A stretch of 64,000 nt of DNA from Larix kaempferi (taxonomy: Eukaryota > Streptophyta > Pinopsida > Pinales > Pinaceae): NCBI GenBank assembly GCA_027924585.1, contig BSBM01000096.1:1736001-1800000 (forward strand), read 5' to 3'. Shown one piece after another: positions 1-10,843 of the stretch (positions are counted from its first letter, which is position 1; the number at the start of each line of letters is the position of its first letter). The translations under genes were made by a program, and so were the position numbers. The notes under the pieces were generated by a model. It had not been told where the DNA came from, ran no database searches, and saw only the letters and a list, made by a program, of their open reading frames with translations.

Positions 1-1104
1 GTAACTACTTATGAGGATTTTACAAGGAGGTTGGTTAATCGGTTTGAGAGGAGAGATCCTGAAATGTCATTTAGAGATATTGCTTAATTGAATCAGACTG
101 GAACTCCTGAGGCATATATTTCAGATTTTCAAAAGTTGGCAGTCATGGTTACTTATATCTCTGAAGCTCACTTGGTTATTTTGTTTATAGAAGGACCAGC
201 ATAGCCACTTAAGGGACTGGTTAAATCTCATTGACTTGCAAAATTGCAGGATGCCATGAATAAAACCAGATATCTTCAAGAGGCCATTCCTAAAACCAGA
301 TTCCCACCTAAGACAAACTTCCCTCCTAAGCTCAAGGATAAGGGATCCTTTCAAAAGGGTCCAACTGGAAGTTTTGAGAGGAATGGTATTGTCAAAGATT
401 GAGATGAGTTAAGGAGGAAGAAGTTGTGCTTCTCATGCTAGGATCCATGGGTTCTGGGCCATAAGTGTGCTAAGGGAAAGGCACATTACATTGAGGTATT
501 CTTAGAGAGTGAAGCTGAGGAGGAATATGAGGAATCACCATTCGGAGCAGATGGTGGCTATGAGACAGCGGGTGAAGAAAAACTAGCACCAGCAAGTGGG
601 AAGATTGCAATCATGACTAGAGTACCTCGCTTCCACACTCTCAGATTCAAGGGAGTGGTTCAAGGAAAGAGAGTTACAATTTTGGTTGATGGAGGTGATA
701 CTCACAATTTCATTGATTCGGGCTTGGTGTAAAGAAGGAATTTTCATACTGAAACATTTGAAGGTTTCACAGTCATCGTACCAGGTAATAACTCCATGGA
801 TTTCACTAAATGGATTCCATATTAGCAAGTAACTATAAGAGATTATACCTTAATAGATCATTTTTATGTTGTTAATGTTGCCGACACCAACTTGGTGTTG
901 GGAGTACAATAGTTGTACTCCATTGGAGAGAATTCCATGAATTATCAGGTGCCTCAAATAAGTTTCAAAGATTCTATTGGGAAGCAGATAGTTCTACAAG
1001 GCATTAACACTTATCCTAATCAAGTGGTTTCTTCACATAGTATGAGATCAATCTTGAGGCATGGAGACATTGAATGGGATGTTGAGTGCTTCATACCCAC
1101 TTAA
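1..1104 (+). pseudogene. Ty3/gypsy gag-protease relic
   Basis: Frame 1 reads as the C-terminal part of a retrotransposon gag followed by an aspartic protease, interrupted only by in-frame stops (first at 85). The gag part has the retrotransposon-gag pattern (FTRRLVNRF, then a polar linker). A Cys/His cluster at 427-468 (CFSC, then GHKC) has a stop replacing the residue after CFSC. The protease active site is at 682-705 (ILVDGGDTHNFID), with the usual D-S/T-G changed to D-G-G, and is followed by a typical LGVQ and YSIGENSMNYQ segment. The family encodes virion core protein and polyprotein protease. The 5' part lies outside the window. The copy is not functional: there are at least seven stops. 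Identification as Ty3/gypsy is firm; the exact clade (chromovirus-like) is inferred. Confidence 0.85.
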
Positions 1105-2007
1105 GGCACCACCATAGATGTTTCACAACATCTTGAATACATCAAAGGATCACTTTGAAAGCATGAGAAGGCTTTTGGAGACCTCCCATAGGGTAGGCCA
1201 CCTAATAAAGGATTAACTTACATTCATGGAATATTGGATGCAGCAGTGCAAGAAAGAGATTTGAAGGTACAAGAGAAGATACAAATCTTATTGGATCAAA
1301 TGGAAAGTACTCTCAAAGGCATTGGTGGCGATGCACTATCAATATTTTTATGCGATCATGGTATCCTTTGGAATGATAAGTTGTTCTAGGGACCAAAATG
1401 TTGAGTGGAATGCAACAGGATCAATGGGATCCTGGAGGGTAAGTCATTCTTAACTTCCAAAATTCTATCCATGGGAAGCAGTGGTTTAGTTTCCTACATG
1501 GAATCTCTTATGATGGACGGACACAATATGTACCTGATTGGTGGTTTGTGAATCTTCAAAATACTCTTTGTGTTGACACTAAGCGAGGTGGAAGAAGGTG
1601 GCATGAGAAGGTTTTTGGGAACCTTCCTCCTGGTAGACCGCCAGAAATAATAGCTAAGCATCTTTTCAAATGGGTAAGTGAGGAATGTGCCCATAGTTCT
1701 GATTTTGCATCCAAGGGAGAGGAAATTAATGTAGTAGCATATCCATTTCTCCCTTTGATAGAAGATTCAATTGATTGGGAAGTTCAGTTAGAAGTAGATT
1801 CTTCTAAACACAATTTTGTATGTGAGCCACTGAATGACTTGATCCAAGTATAATAATATGAGGTCATAAGTGGGGTCATCTACTATGAAGGAGAGATTCA
1901 TATGATTCATGAGATAGTCTTGCAGCATCATTTTGGAGGTAGAGCACATGCTCTTCATCACCCTGAATTACAATTGCTTGGGGACAAGCAATTTTGGGCG
2001 AGGAGGT
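1105..2007 (+). pseudogene. Rearranged internal remainder of the gypsy element
   Basis: After the protease, the sequence reaches the segment that normally precedes reverse transcriptase (HEKAFGDLP, stop, GRPP at about 1162-1206). No RT follows. A second version of the same motif (HEKVFGNLPPGRPP) occurs at about 1602-1644, inside an open stretch at 1548-1853 that continues after two stops to about 2007 (ending LGDKQFWARRSL). RT, RNase H and the integrase core are absent, so this is either an internally deleted derivative or a non-autonomous family with its own 3' ORF. I do not recognise the protein at 1548-2007. It abuts a probable LTR start, which fits the 3' end of an internal domain. Confidence 0.5.
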
Positions 2008-3627
2008 CTTTAATATCCCCTCCCTGAGGGAACCATGGTCCACCATTGACCCATTCAACTTCCATGGGTCCTAGTAGAAAATAATTAAATAAATTACCAA
2101 GGAGGTTAATTTTGATCAAACATTTATCTTATGTAAATAAATAATTATTGGTGGGCCTAAATTTTGTTTTATTTAATATTTCTAATATGTATTTATGATT
2201 TTTCCATGGCTTAGGTGTCCCAATAGGGCGCACAGGATGAGGATAACGGGGATGATTTGTCTCCTCAGAAAAATATGGACAGAAAGCAACCAAAGCAAAA
2301 ACAACAGCCATGAGAAAGAAAAGCAGGAAAAGCAGCAGAAAAGCTAAAAGGATAGAAGTTTCTTAATTTTGGAAGATAAAGCTCAGGAAAGTTTCGTAAA
2401 AGCATAAAGCCAGCAAAAAGCTCCAAGAAAGAGACAGAGTATAATTTTATCCAATGAGGTCGCATTCATGAAGGCAAGTAGGTCCAAGGTAAAAGCAACA
2501 TGCCAAAACAAACATCCATGCACCTATGGTTCGAATTACATAAATGGCAAGTCCTAAACGACGGGCAGAAAATATAACAGAGGTCAATAAAAGAATGACG
2601 CACACACCCATTTACATATTTTGTTACTTTTCTAATTCATCTTGAGAGCTCTGTGCATCTCAGAGGCTTGGGTAGTGTGCCCCTTTCCAACATTGGGTGA
2701 TGTGCCTTTTCGCAATCAGTGATCCATCAGATAGGTTGAGTGATATTTCTATTGGGTGTTTGAGAAAGAGGATGTCCAGTATTCTTCATAGATTTGAATG
2801 CAACTGTGAAAGTAATTTGAATAACTGATACGAGTTTCAAATAATGGGATCAAGCTCCAGATTATGAGGGATGATACTAGTAGCAGTAGTGTTCCAATTT
2901 AGTGAGTTTCAATCAGTGAAGAGTGAGGATTGAAGGGTTGTTATCCCTATGAAATTTTGATGTTGTCCATGCACCTCCAGTGAGTTAAAATATGGTGTAA
3001 TCCCGCTCATATATATGATCCAGTGAATAAATAACCTTCTCTCATTCTCAAATATTCAATCTCTGCTTCTATGTTGTAAAATCTCATGGATTATGGACTT
3101 TCTGTATTTTTGACTTGCATATAAGACTGTTGTTAGCAACTCTTAAAGTATGATTTAACTTTGTTTCAATTCAAAGTCATGTTGTTAGTTTCATATATGA
3201 TCTGTATTGATGAATTCGTAACCTTTAAGGGTTGTTTGTAAGTCTATTTTCTCACTAGTTGCGCTATGGTAAAGAAAAATGGACTAGTTTTCTATTTGAT
3301 GATCCTAACTATCAACTGTGCATCTAATTCCTGATCTGAAAGTGCAGATAGTAAAATCGGATGCATTAGAGTCCATCCACACTCCCAGAACATAAATTAT
3401 AAATCCTTTCAGGCTATTCGAAATCATCTTGAAATTACCCCCTTCACTAGTCCAAGGCTCGCCCCTTTGCTTCTAGTTGGATTTTTACTGTTTGATCTTA
3501 TTTGCCAAGTCACATTGAGTCCATATCAGGTTGGGGACAATCAATTTAGCCTACCTAAGGTTTATTTACTTATATTACTACACCAAAAGCAGTGGATTTT
3601 CCACATAAGTCCTGGGGATATTGCCTC
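2008..3627 (+). repeat. Probable 3' LTR of the gypsy element
   Basis: The segment starts just after a purine-rich GGGCGAGGAGGTC tract (possible polypurine tract) with TTTAATATCCCCTCCC, close to the T(G)TAATGTCCCC start seen in other LTRs of this window. Its distal part shares the phrase TTCACTAGTCCAAGG with the clearly delimited solo LTR at 56,724-58,702, and GGGGATATTGC near 3,617 resembles that LTR's end. Both boundaries are approximate; no target duplication could be tested because the 5' partner is off-window. No coding content is supported. Confidence 0.4.
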
Positions 3628-4031
3628 AGATTATTTGGCTTTTCCAAAGGGTCAACCCAGATGTGATGCGCTCTCAAACATGCAACTGTCGAAGTAAGGA
3701 CCTTGATTCCACCTTATTTTCAGTCTTGCAAGTGTGTCAATCTTTTCATCTGTGTGTCCAAGCTATTAGATTTGAGTTAGTGTTCCTAATAGGGGTTTGG
3801 GTACATTACAATATTGACCCCCTTAGAGCATAGTCAGGAGGTTTATCACTATGCGGGTACATTAAATTCATATTCATTTAATTTATGAATCTATCAGTAT
3901 CTTTAATTTTGTAACAATGTTTTATACTTTGACTGGTACATTTTTTTATATTTATATCAGGTGTTGATCATGTTTCTCATGGTTCTTGGGACGATGAGAT
4001 AACCAGGATCACGATCAAGGAGATCATATCA
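3628..4031. other. Unassigned non-coding stretch
   Basis: No coding or structural feature is convincing here. Short open stretches lack similarity to anything I know. A T-rich tract ending in TATATCAG at about 3,958 looks like a plant 3' splice site just before the ORF relic that follows. Confidence 0.3.
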
Positions 4032-4860
4032 TGACGTGATTGGATGCACGTCCAGATATGGTCCATGCACCCTTATTTCCCTTAGATTTCCATGATGATC
4101 GATGCAGTCAATAGGTTGTTGGAAATCCACCAGAGGGTGAGGCCTCTGAGTGACATCTGGAAGATTGCTTGACAGAGGAGGAGGGACCAAGTATTGGGTC
4201 TTGACAAATGGGAATTGGTGAAAACCACAACAAGGGGAAATGATGTCAAGGGAAATTTGTTTGACATCCCTCCTGATAGCGTTGTTGGACAATCGCTTCG
4301 ACTGGGGGAGTTCAAGTTTGAGGTTGTTGCATCTCATGTTTGTGATAGGTTTACTGGAGCATGGGGAATGTTCCCCCACCATGACCAGGTATCCTTGTAC
4401 TTTTCTAAACATATTTATGTAGAGTTCGTCTTACACATGCATCCCGATTACACGAGTATGCCATCGTATTTCTATGTCGCCGGGAGGGGATGCAGTTATC
4501 ACCATCCAGGGGCTCGGAGAGACCCTACTACTACTACACCCGCTCCTCGACTGATTCCCATCCCTAGTCGGATGCTTCTACAATTCGGGGATGTATCAGA
4601 GCCATCACATCTCAGAGTTGATACAAGTTATTAGATAACAGGTTACATGCACACTGCATTGGGTAGTGCTACCATTTCCATGCGCGAGGAGAGTTCCAGA
4701 CCACCCCCTGGACCTACAGATCCCGATTTACAATATGTGGACGACTCACTTATTCAGATCCTTGACTATGAGACTTTAGTGGCACACGTTATAAGTGCCT
4801 GAGACTCGTACTTTCGTTTATATGAGAGATGTATGCCGACATTAACACAGTAGGTATATT
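4032..4860 (+). pseudogene. Unidentified ORF relic, possibly transposon-derived
   Basis: One frame reads through about 270 codons with a few stops (near 4,086, 4,173, 4,632 and 4,800). The longest clean run is 4194-4634. The text is protein-like: a Trp/Arg-rich start, PDSVVGQSLRLGEF, a Pro/Thr-rich stretch, and an acidic end (DPELQ-like, YVDDSLIQILDYETL). Flanking signals suggest an exon: TATATCAG just before 3,960 and CAG/TAG-GTATATTT near 4,848, followed by a T-rich tract and ATGTAG at about 4,970. I do not recognise a family; a plant-mobile-domain or MULE-type transposon gene is one possibility without direct support. Confidence 0.35.
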
Positions 4861-4869
4861 TATGTACTT

Positions 4870-5350
4870 AATTTTTTTTATTATACGTCATTAAATAATA
4901 ATGTTTAATACTTTTACCTTTAAAAATCGCCAATTAAGTAATACTGATATTTTTTTATTGCTCCATGTAGAGGACCGGATTTATGGATTCACTTCGTTCC
5001 ACTTCTACGTTGGTTGACCATCTTATGCTCATTTGTAATTGAACAGGAGAATAATATTTACAGGACTTACAATTTTACTTTTAGAAGTTATAGGTTTATC
5101 TCATTCCCATTTACAATTCATGATGTCAATTACAATTTACCAGTCACATTTACAATTACAAGTTACATTGTAATATTTAAATACAATTTCACAATATGAA
5201 CTCATGATTGTACAATTAGAATTTAATAAAATGATAATTATATTTACAAATTACTAATTTTACAATAGCGAATTACAATTCATGATGTTTGTTACAATTA
5301 ACAATAACGATTAGAGTTACAATTTACAATCAACAATTACAATTACAACT
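4870..5350. repeat. AT-rich TTACAATT low-complexity tract
   Basis: Dozens of imperfect TTACAATT/CAATTACAA words are strung together, densest at 5,060-5,350. Open stretches here are a by-product of the repeat (for example 5014-5199) and are not called as genes. Confidence 0.7.
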
Positions 5351-5379
5351 CCCCTTGTTTGAGAAATGATTCATATCAC

Positions 5380-6550
5380 ATTAGAGACATAATATTATTG
5401 TTCTTCAATGGACTCTTAGACTGTAGATTGAGACCAGTGATTCATCCCATGTTATGCAAATAATATTATTGTTTTTCAATGAACTCTTAGATTGCAAATT
5501 GAGATCAATTGTTGGGCATATGATATGTCAACTGCACTTAACAATTTGCAAAATAAGTTGAACAAAAAACTCAGCAACCCTGACTACAAAGGGGTTCAAG
5601 GATAGTGGGTGAGCTATAAAGGGGTAAAGGTTACAAATATTAGTGATTTTTGGGTGGTTCAAGTCTATGAGTGTAGTGGAATACACTTTCTTACGTGGGT
5701 AACATATGTGTGTCACTTATGTGGGTGGCATAAGTGTGTTGCTTAAGTATCAATGAATCCAAGGATAGTGCATTAGATATAAAGTGGTTGAGGTTGGGAA
5801 AATTAATTGTTTAAGGGTTAGAAGTTTAGTGTAGTATATTAGCATCATTTATGTTATCCCCATATTTGCATTGTATATCACATACATGTCTTTCCTCTAT
5901 TTGACCCTTAATACATTAATCCAATTCTTATGTGGGTTATGGGTTTATGTGTGCTAGTTAGTTTGATTAGTTGCTTATTTGTGTAATTTTGTTGGGTTAG
6001 TTAATTATGTGTGTCTCTTAAGTGTGTTAGGTGTCTATGTGCATTAAATTCTTGTGTGGATTAATGGTTAGGGGTGTGATGGCGTTCAAGGGTAGTATGT
6101 GAGCTATAAAGGGGATTGAGGTTATGGGGGTTAGTGTTAGGAATCAAGGGGTTAGTTTAGTTTTGTATTAAGACTTTGGTGTGTTTGCTATGTGCATAAA
6201 ATGGGTGCATAACCTATGCACATAATTTATGTTTATTAAGTGAGAATCACCATCATAGAAAAGTTTACCATTCTTCTGTGGGTGACCAACACTTAGTTGG
6301 GTTGGTTGCTTAAATGTGTTGAGTATATATGTGTGTTACAAGGTGAATTTGGGGTTAGAGGTTTATATGTTAGGGGGTTCAGGAGTAATGGGTTAACTAA
6401 AGGTTTTTGAGTTTACGAGGGATTAGTGGTATAGGGGTGAGGGGATCAAGGTAGTGGTTTTGGTGTCCCTTATGTGGGATAAATGAGTGTGTGGCATAAT
6501 TGTATTGCATAGATATGTCACCTATGTGTGTCCATTAATTCTTGAGTAGG
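5380..6550. repeat. Degenerate dispersed direct repeats
   Basis: A phrase of about 45 bp (GGTTCAAGGATAGTGGGTGA, then GCTATAAAGGGG and GAGGTT) recurs in decayed form near 5,590, 5,755, 6,085 and 6,373, mixed with many GTGTGTT/TATGTG words. The sequence at 5,390-5,470 also repeats a block (ATAATATTATTGTT, then TTCAATGAACTCTTAGA). No coding content is supported. The origin is unknown: possibly an old tandem array or LTR interior. Confidence 0.5.
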
Positions 6551-6599
6551 TTAGAGGAAAAAAATAAAGGTGAAATCAATGGAGAAAATTTGGTGAACA

Positions 6600-6812
6600 A
6601 CAGCTCCATCAATCTATCAAGATCGATCTAACATTTTTTGAATTCTCGTTTAAGCTTTTAAAAAGCTCAATCGAGCGATTAACGCGATTGAGCTCCCGCT
6701 TAACCACACATTAACCCTCGATCAAGGTATTTTCAAAATGCATGCAAATGCTCGATCAAGGTTTTTAAAAACCTTGATCAAGCTAATAGCTTGATCGAGA
6801 GCTTTAAAACAG
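6600..6812. repeat. Cluster of GATCAAG/CTTGATC palindromes
   Basis: At 6,754-6,779 there is a perfect 26-bp palindrome (GATCAAGG, five T, five A, CCTTGATC). It is followed by a near-perfect dyad at 6,776-6,796 centred on GCTAATAGC. Further GATCGA, TCAATCGAGC and CGATTGAGC inverted pairs lie at 6,620-6,725. This looks like a foldback or MITE remnant; the element ends are not clear. Confidence 0.6.
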
Positions 6813-9308
6813 GATTTTAGCCCCTTTCTTGAAAAGCTTATTTTCACTGCTCTTTTTTCCAAACATAAGCGTTGCCCTGGATTGCACCTTAGATGGTGGA
6901 CTTAATACCAATGGATTCGTCAATGAATCATCTATCCATTGGCATATAATTTACATCTTTCTAAGTTCATATGATTTTTTTTTTAAACTTACACTTACAA
7001 AAAGCATGTCCACAACTTTGAATCAGCGCAAAGAAAAATCAACAACATAAAAAGTACACAACCAAAAAATTTCAAAAAATATATACGCCCCAGACAAATG
7101 CGTGCTCCTCAAAAGGGTATTTTTTGTTTTCAATTTTTGTAATCAGTGAGAAAAAAGTTTACATTCACACACAAAATGCTATTCAATTTTTCAACGGTTA
7201 GTTTAGCAAATTAAAAATATATATAATTTTCCATCATAAATTTTAAAAAAAATATGTGCACCCTAGTGCATTTTGTGTAGATTATGTTCATATATTTTTT
7301 TCAAAAATTATGCATTTATCACTAAATTGTTTTACGTGAACGCAAGCCACTTGTAAACGTTTCCTGAGATTTACAAGAACAAACCTATCATTAAATGCAA
7401 TTTTTGCATATTAAATATTATTATTATTTAAATATAGGTGGAAGACAACATAATTCCCTACAATTTGTTTTTTTGTTGCGTCTCAAAATTCACAAGGCAC
7501 ATATGAGTTTTGAGGGCTTCAATTTAATAAATTAGTGAAAGAATGAATTTTCACAGTCACTTTTGGCCAAAGAGTGTTACCCATCTTCACGGATTCACTC
7601 AATAGTTAAATATAATATAATATCTAATATAATAATATTATTAATATAATAGTGTCTATTTTTAACTAGTATTTTCCTCTCTTCAACCATGTACCATAAT
7701 TATCAAAAGATTATTATATTTTTCGTTTGCAAACCTTAGTAACATCATATAACCTATAAATCTAAAGTTGAATATCTTAGTGAGACCTTTTCAATGGTGT
7801 AAGGCACATCCAAAATGGAGGTCTAGATAATAATAAAAAATTGTAGGTAAAAGTCAAAAGATTATTTTTGTGTCAAAAGGTTCTGATCTATAATAGAAAA
7901 ATGCACATAGCTTAAAATCCTTATCAAATATGGAAACATGTCTAAAAAAACTTTGTAAATATTTCCAAGACCTTTCTACTAATATAAAAAGTGTCCAAAT
8001 GCTACTTCAATATCAAAAGTTATGGAAAACTGACTAAAAGTTTTTTTTTAAAGCTCGCATTCATATTAAAACTAAAAATAGAAAGACACATTAAGTTGTT
8101 GTGTTTGGATGACCACTTGGGAAACCCGAACAACCACATAGCCACATTTTATCTGCTAGCCTCCAAACTAAGTTTCTATTAAAAATACATAGCAGCTAAT
8201 ACTTGAATAAAAATTGAAATTTATGTCTAGGGGATACCATGGTCTAAGATTCAATAGTCTAAAATCCCTTACGTCAGGGTTATTAGCCATAGAATAATAA
8301 AACTCATACTGAAAAGAAAAATTTAAACTATTATCGGCAGACCAAATAACAAGATCATCATTCATGAGAACTTGCCTTACTTCAAGCATAACACTTAGGT
8401 CAATTGTCGTTAGAAATGGTGATGGGGGGAGTTGCATTCATACCTTCCTTGTCACACCTTTTTCAAGGATTCGAATGCCGGTGAAAGACAATGCTTGCTT
8501 CCTTCCCCAGAGTTGAAATCTTATAGAAGGTTTTCCCAGTCAATTCACAATCCAGTGCACACATCTTGGAGCCTAGGTCCATCTTGGATTTGGCCATGCT
8601 ACATAGTTAATCCTCCATTTTTTCCATGCATGACACAAGACTTGGCCCCTGGACATCCTCCACCTAAGTTTCCTTCCACTTATTCCACCAAGGCACAACT
8701 AAGAAGGGCTTTGATATGCCAAAGAAATTTGAGAGCCTTTACACAACAAGTTTCCCTCGAGTGTGTAAACCTAGGATCCTCTATTAGTCTACCCAAGTCT
8801 GTCACAAAGATCATAGTCTTGAGATTGTCAGGATTTTTTTGAACCTATGTCTCCATTCCCTACAAAAAAGACTTAACCGAGGGTAAGACCATGCCTGAGA
8901 ATCTCACCCAAGCCTTCTCCTATCCGTTGATAACCCTGGTCATCTGGAAGCGTTTAGAACCTGTTGGGAGCTTACGCTAAGTCTACATAACTCGAACCAT
9001 AGAAAACAAGATATTCAGATAAAAAGGAGTGAGAGAAGGGATATACAAAGAAACAATAGATCACTAGAAATATGAGTTGTGAGACCCCTCGAACCCAGAT
9101 TAAAACAAGGAATCTTCCATCGATTTCCATAATGATACGTACCAGTGACACCTTGGGCCATGATTATCCTCCAAATGCTTGCCCATTTTCCAGACCCATG
9201 CAAGGAAATCGTTAGCAAATTTTCTAACATGGAAATCGAAGTCGCGGGTGGGAGATTTTGTGTGTTGTACCTCCACTTGGGGGAAAGGACATACTATGCT
9301 CAACCATA
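6813..9308. other. Unassigned AT-rich DNA
   Basis: This is mostly AT-rich and non-coding. The longest open stretch (8432-8842 +, 136 codons) has no recognisable domain, and neither do those near 8,168-8,437 (minus) and 7,991-8,182. No LTR pair, TIR or RNA gene could be delimited. Confidence 0.5.
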
Positions 9309-9313
9309 ATGGC
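9309..9313. repeat. Target site duplication, left (ATGGC)
   Basis: ATGGC immediately precedes the left copia LTR. ATGGT (31,102-31,106) immediately follows the right LTR. Four of five bases match, as expected for an old 5-bp target duplication. Confidence 0.75.
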
Positions 9314-9909
9314 TGTTGGTTGTGGAGCTTGATCTTCCTGATTTATAGGTCGTGTTTCAATCGTGTTTGGATTCCCTCCCATAACGGGGGTGTGGGGGGA
9401 TCCCCCCCCACTATATTCGCCATGGGAGGGTTGAGGGGGCTAGTGACTAATTTTGGGACCCCCCCCCTAGCAGGGGTTCAAGGGCAGTGCCCCCCCCCCC
9501 AAAAAAAAAAAAAAATGTCTTGTAAAATGTTGAAATTTCATGGTCATGACTTGGTCAATAATCGGTGATTTACAGGCCTATGGTATTGGGTATCCTGTGG
9601 TATTTTTCCATGGTAATCCCTCTTTAAAAGTAAGGCATTGTAATACAGCTGTGTATTGTAGTATTATAAATATCTCTATGATTGTGTAAGAGAGACTTTG
9701 AGAGAGTGAAGAGGAAGTTGCAATGGATGTGCTACAGGTTGTATCCCTTCATTTGTTGTATATATTAATAAAAGGACTGGCACTTTCTCCGTGGGCATAG
9801 CCCGGATTGGGTGAACCATGTATATTGGTGTCTCTCTTATATTGTGTTTATGTGTTTTATTTCTGCATCTTATTTTATGCTATTGTTTTGTGGTCTTTTT
9901 TTTCTAACA
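9314..9909 (+). repeat. 5' LTR of copia element
   Basis: This 596-bp repeat matches 30,504-31,101. It includes a G/C homopolymer-rich part (9,380-9,500) that has expanded relative to its partner: runs of C and then A near 9,491-9,515 against a mixed sequence in the right LTR. It ends in a T-rich stretch and CTAACA. Confidence 0.93.
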
Positions 9910-9911
9910 AT

Positions 9912-9923
9912 TGGTATCAAATC
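9912..9923 (+). other. Primer-binding site (initiator Met tRNA type)
   Basis: TGGTATCA followed by AATC lies two bases after the LTR end. It resembles TGGTATCAGAGC, the usual plant copia primer site, with decay in the second half. Confidence 0.85.
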
Positions 9924-9984
9924 CAAAGGTCTATTTGGCACATAAACTCACAGGAAACAAGGGTTCTTGGTTCGAGTGGGAGAA

Positions 9985-10843
9985 ATGGTGGAAGAAGGAA
10001 AGTTTAGGTTCGAAAAAATTAAAGGCCAAAACTACCAGTTATGGAAGATGCAAATGGAGGACTATTTGTATCAGAAGGATATATTCCTACTATTGGGAGG
10101 AAAATAAAAACAACTAGCAGCTATGAAGGACAAAGAATGGGAGGCTCTTGACATAAGGGCACTAGGAACAATACGATAATTCCTAGCTTCGTCATTGGCT
10201 TTCAATATTCCAAAACAAAATATGACGGAGGGTTTGATGACCGCATTGGCTAAACTATATGAAAAAACCTCAACCTCCAACAAGGTATTTTTAATGAAGC
10301 ATTTATTTAATATGAAGATGTAAAAAGGTGGGTCTATTTCTCACTATTTAAATGAATTTAATATGATTACTAATCATCTAAATTATGTTTAAGTGAAATT
10401 TGAACATGAGGTTAGGGATCTTCTAATCTTGTGCTCATTGCCAAAAAGCTAGAATGGGTTGGTCATAGCTATAAGTAAATCTATCTCTGGTTCAAACACT
10501 TTGAAATTTGATGATGTTGTTCGTGTTATTCTTAGCGAGTAAATGCAAAGGAAAAGCACTGGTGAGACATCAGGTAATTCATTGACCATGGAGAGAAATG
10601 GAATACAAAGGAGAGAGGAAAGAGCCTAGGTAATCGTGGGAATTCTAGGAAGGGCTTATCCAAGTCCAGACTGGGAAAGATACAGTGCTGGAACTATGGA
10701 AAGAAAGGACATATGAAGAAAGATTGCAGAACTCTAAAGAAGAAAGGATATGGACAACAGGAGACTACTCAGGAAACAAATGTAGTAGGGGATGTGTTAC
10801 AAGATGCTTTGATTCTTGCATTAGATAATACTAGTGATTACTG
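9985..10843 (+). pseudogene. copia gag relic
   Basis: Starting at ATG 9985, the frame reads as copia gag: F-E-K-I-K-G-Q-N-Y-Q-L-W-K-M-Q-M-E, the conserved F-x-G-x-N-Y-x-x-W motif near the N-terminus. A UBN2-like helical region with S-H-Y-L-N-E-F-N follows. A zinc knuckle at 10,686-10,727 (CWNYGKKGHMKKDC) has its second Cys changed to Tyr. Gag forms the virus-like particle and packages RNA. Stops and at least one frameshift before the zinc knuckle disable it. Confidence 0.85.

Noticed and set aside
4029-4412. 127-codon minus-strand open stretch
   Set aside because: Antisense to the longer, more protein-like plus-strand frame 4032-4860; no motif.
8432-8842. 136-codon plus-strand open stretch
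   Set aside because: No recognisable domain, odd Ser/Pro/Cys-rich composition and no neighbours or signals. A chance ORF or an unrecognised LTR fragment.
6813-9308. Host gene in the unassigned AT-rich gap
   Set aside because: No open frame above 140 codons, no splice-consistent exon chain and no recognisable domain.
9179-9568. 129-codon plus-strand open stretch
   Set aside because: It crosses the left boundary of the copia LTR and runs through a C/A homopolymer tract.
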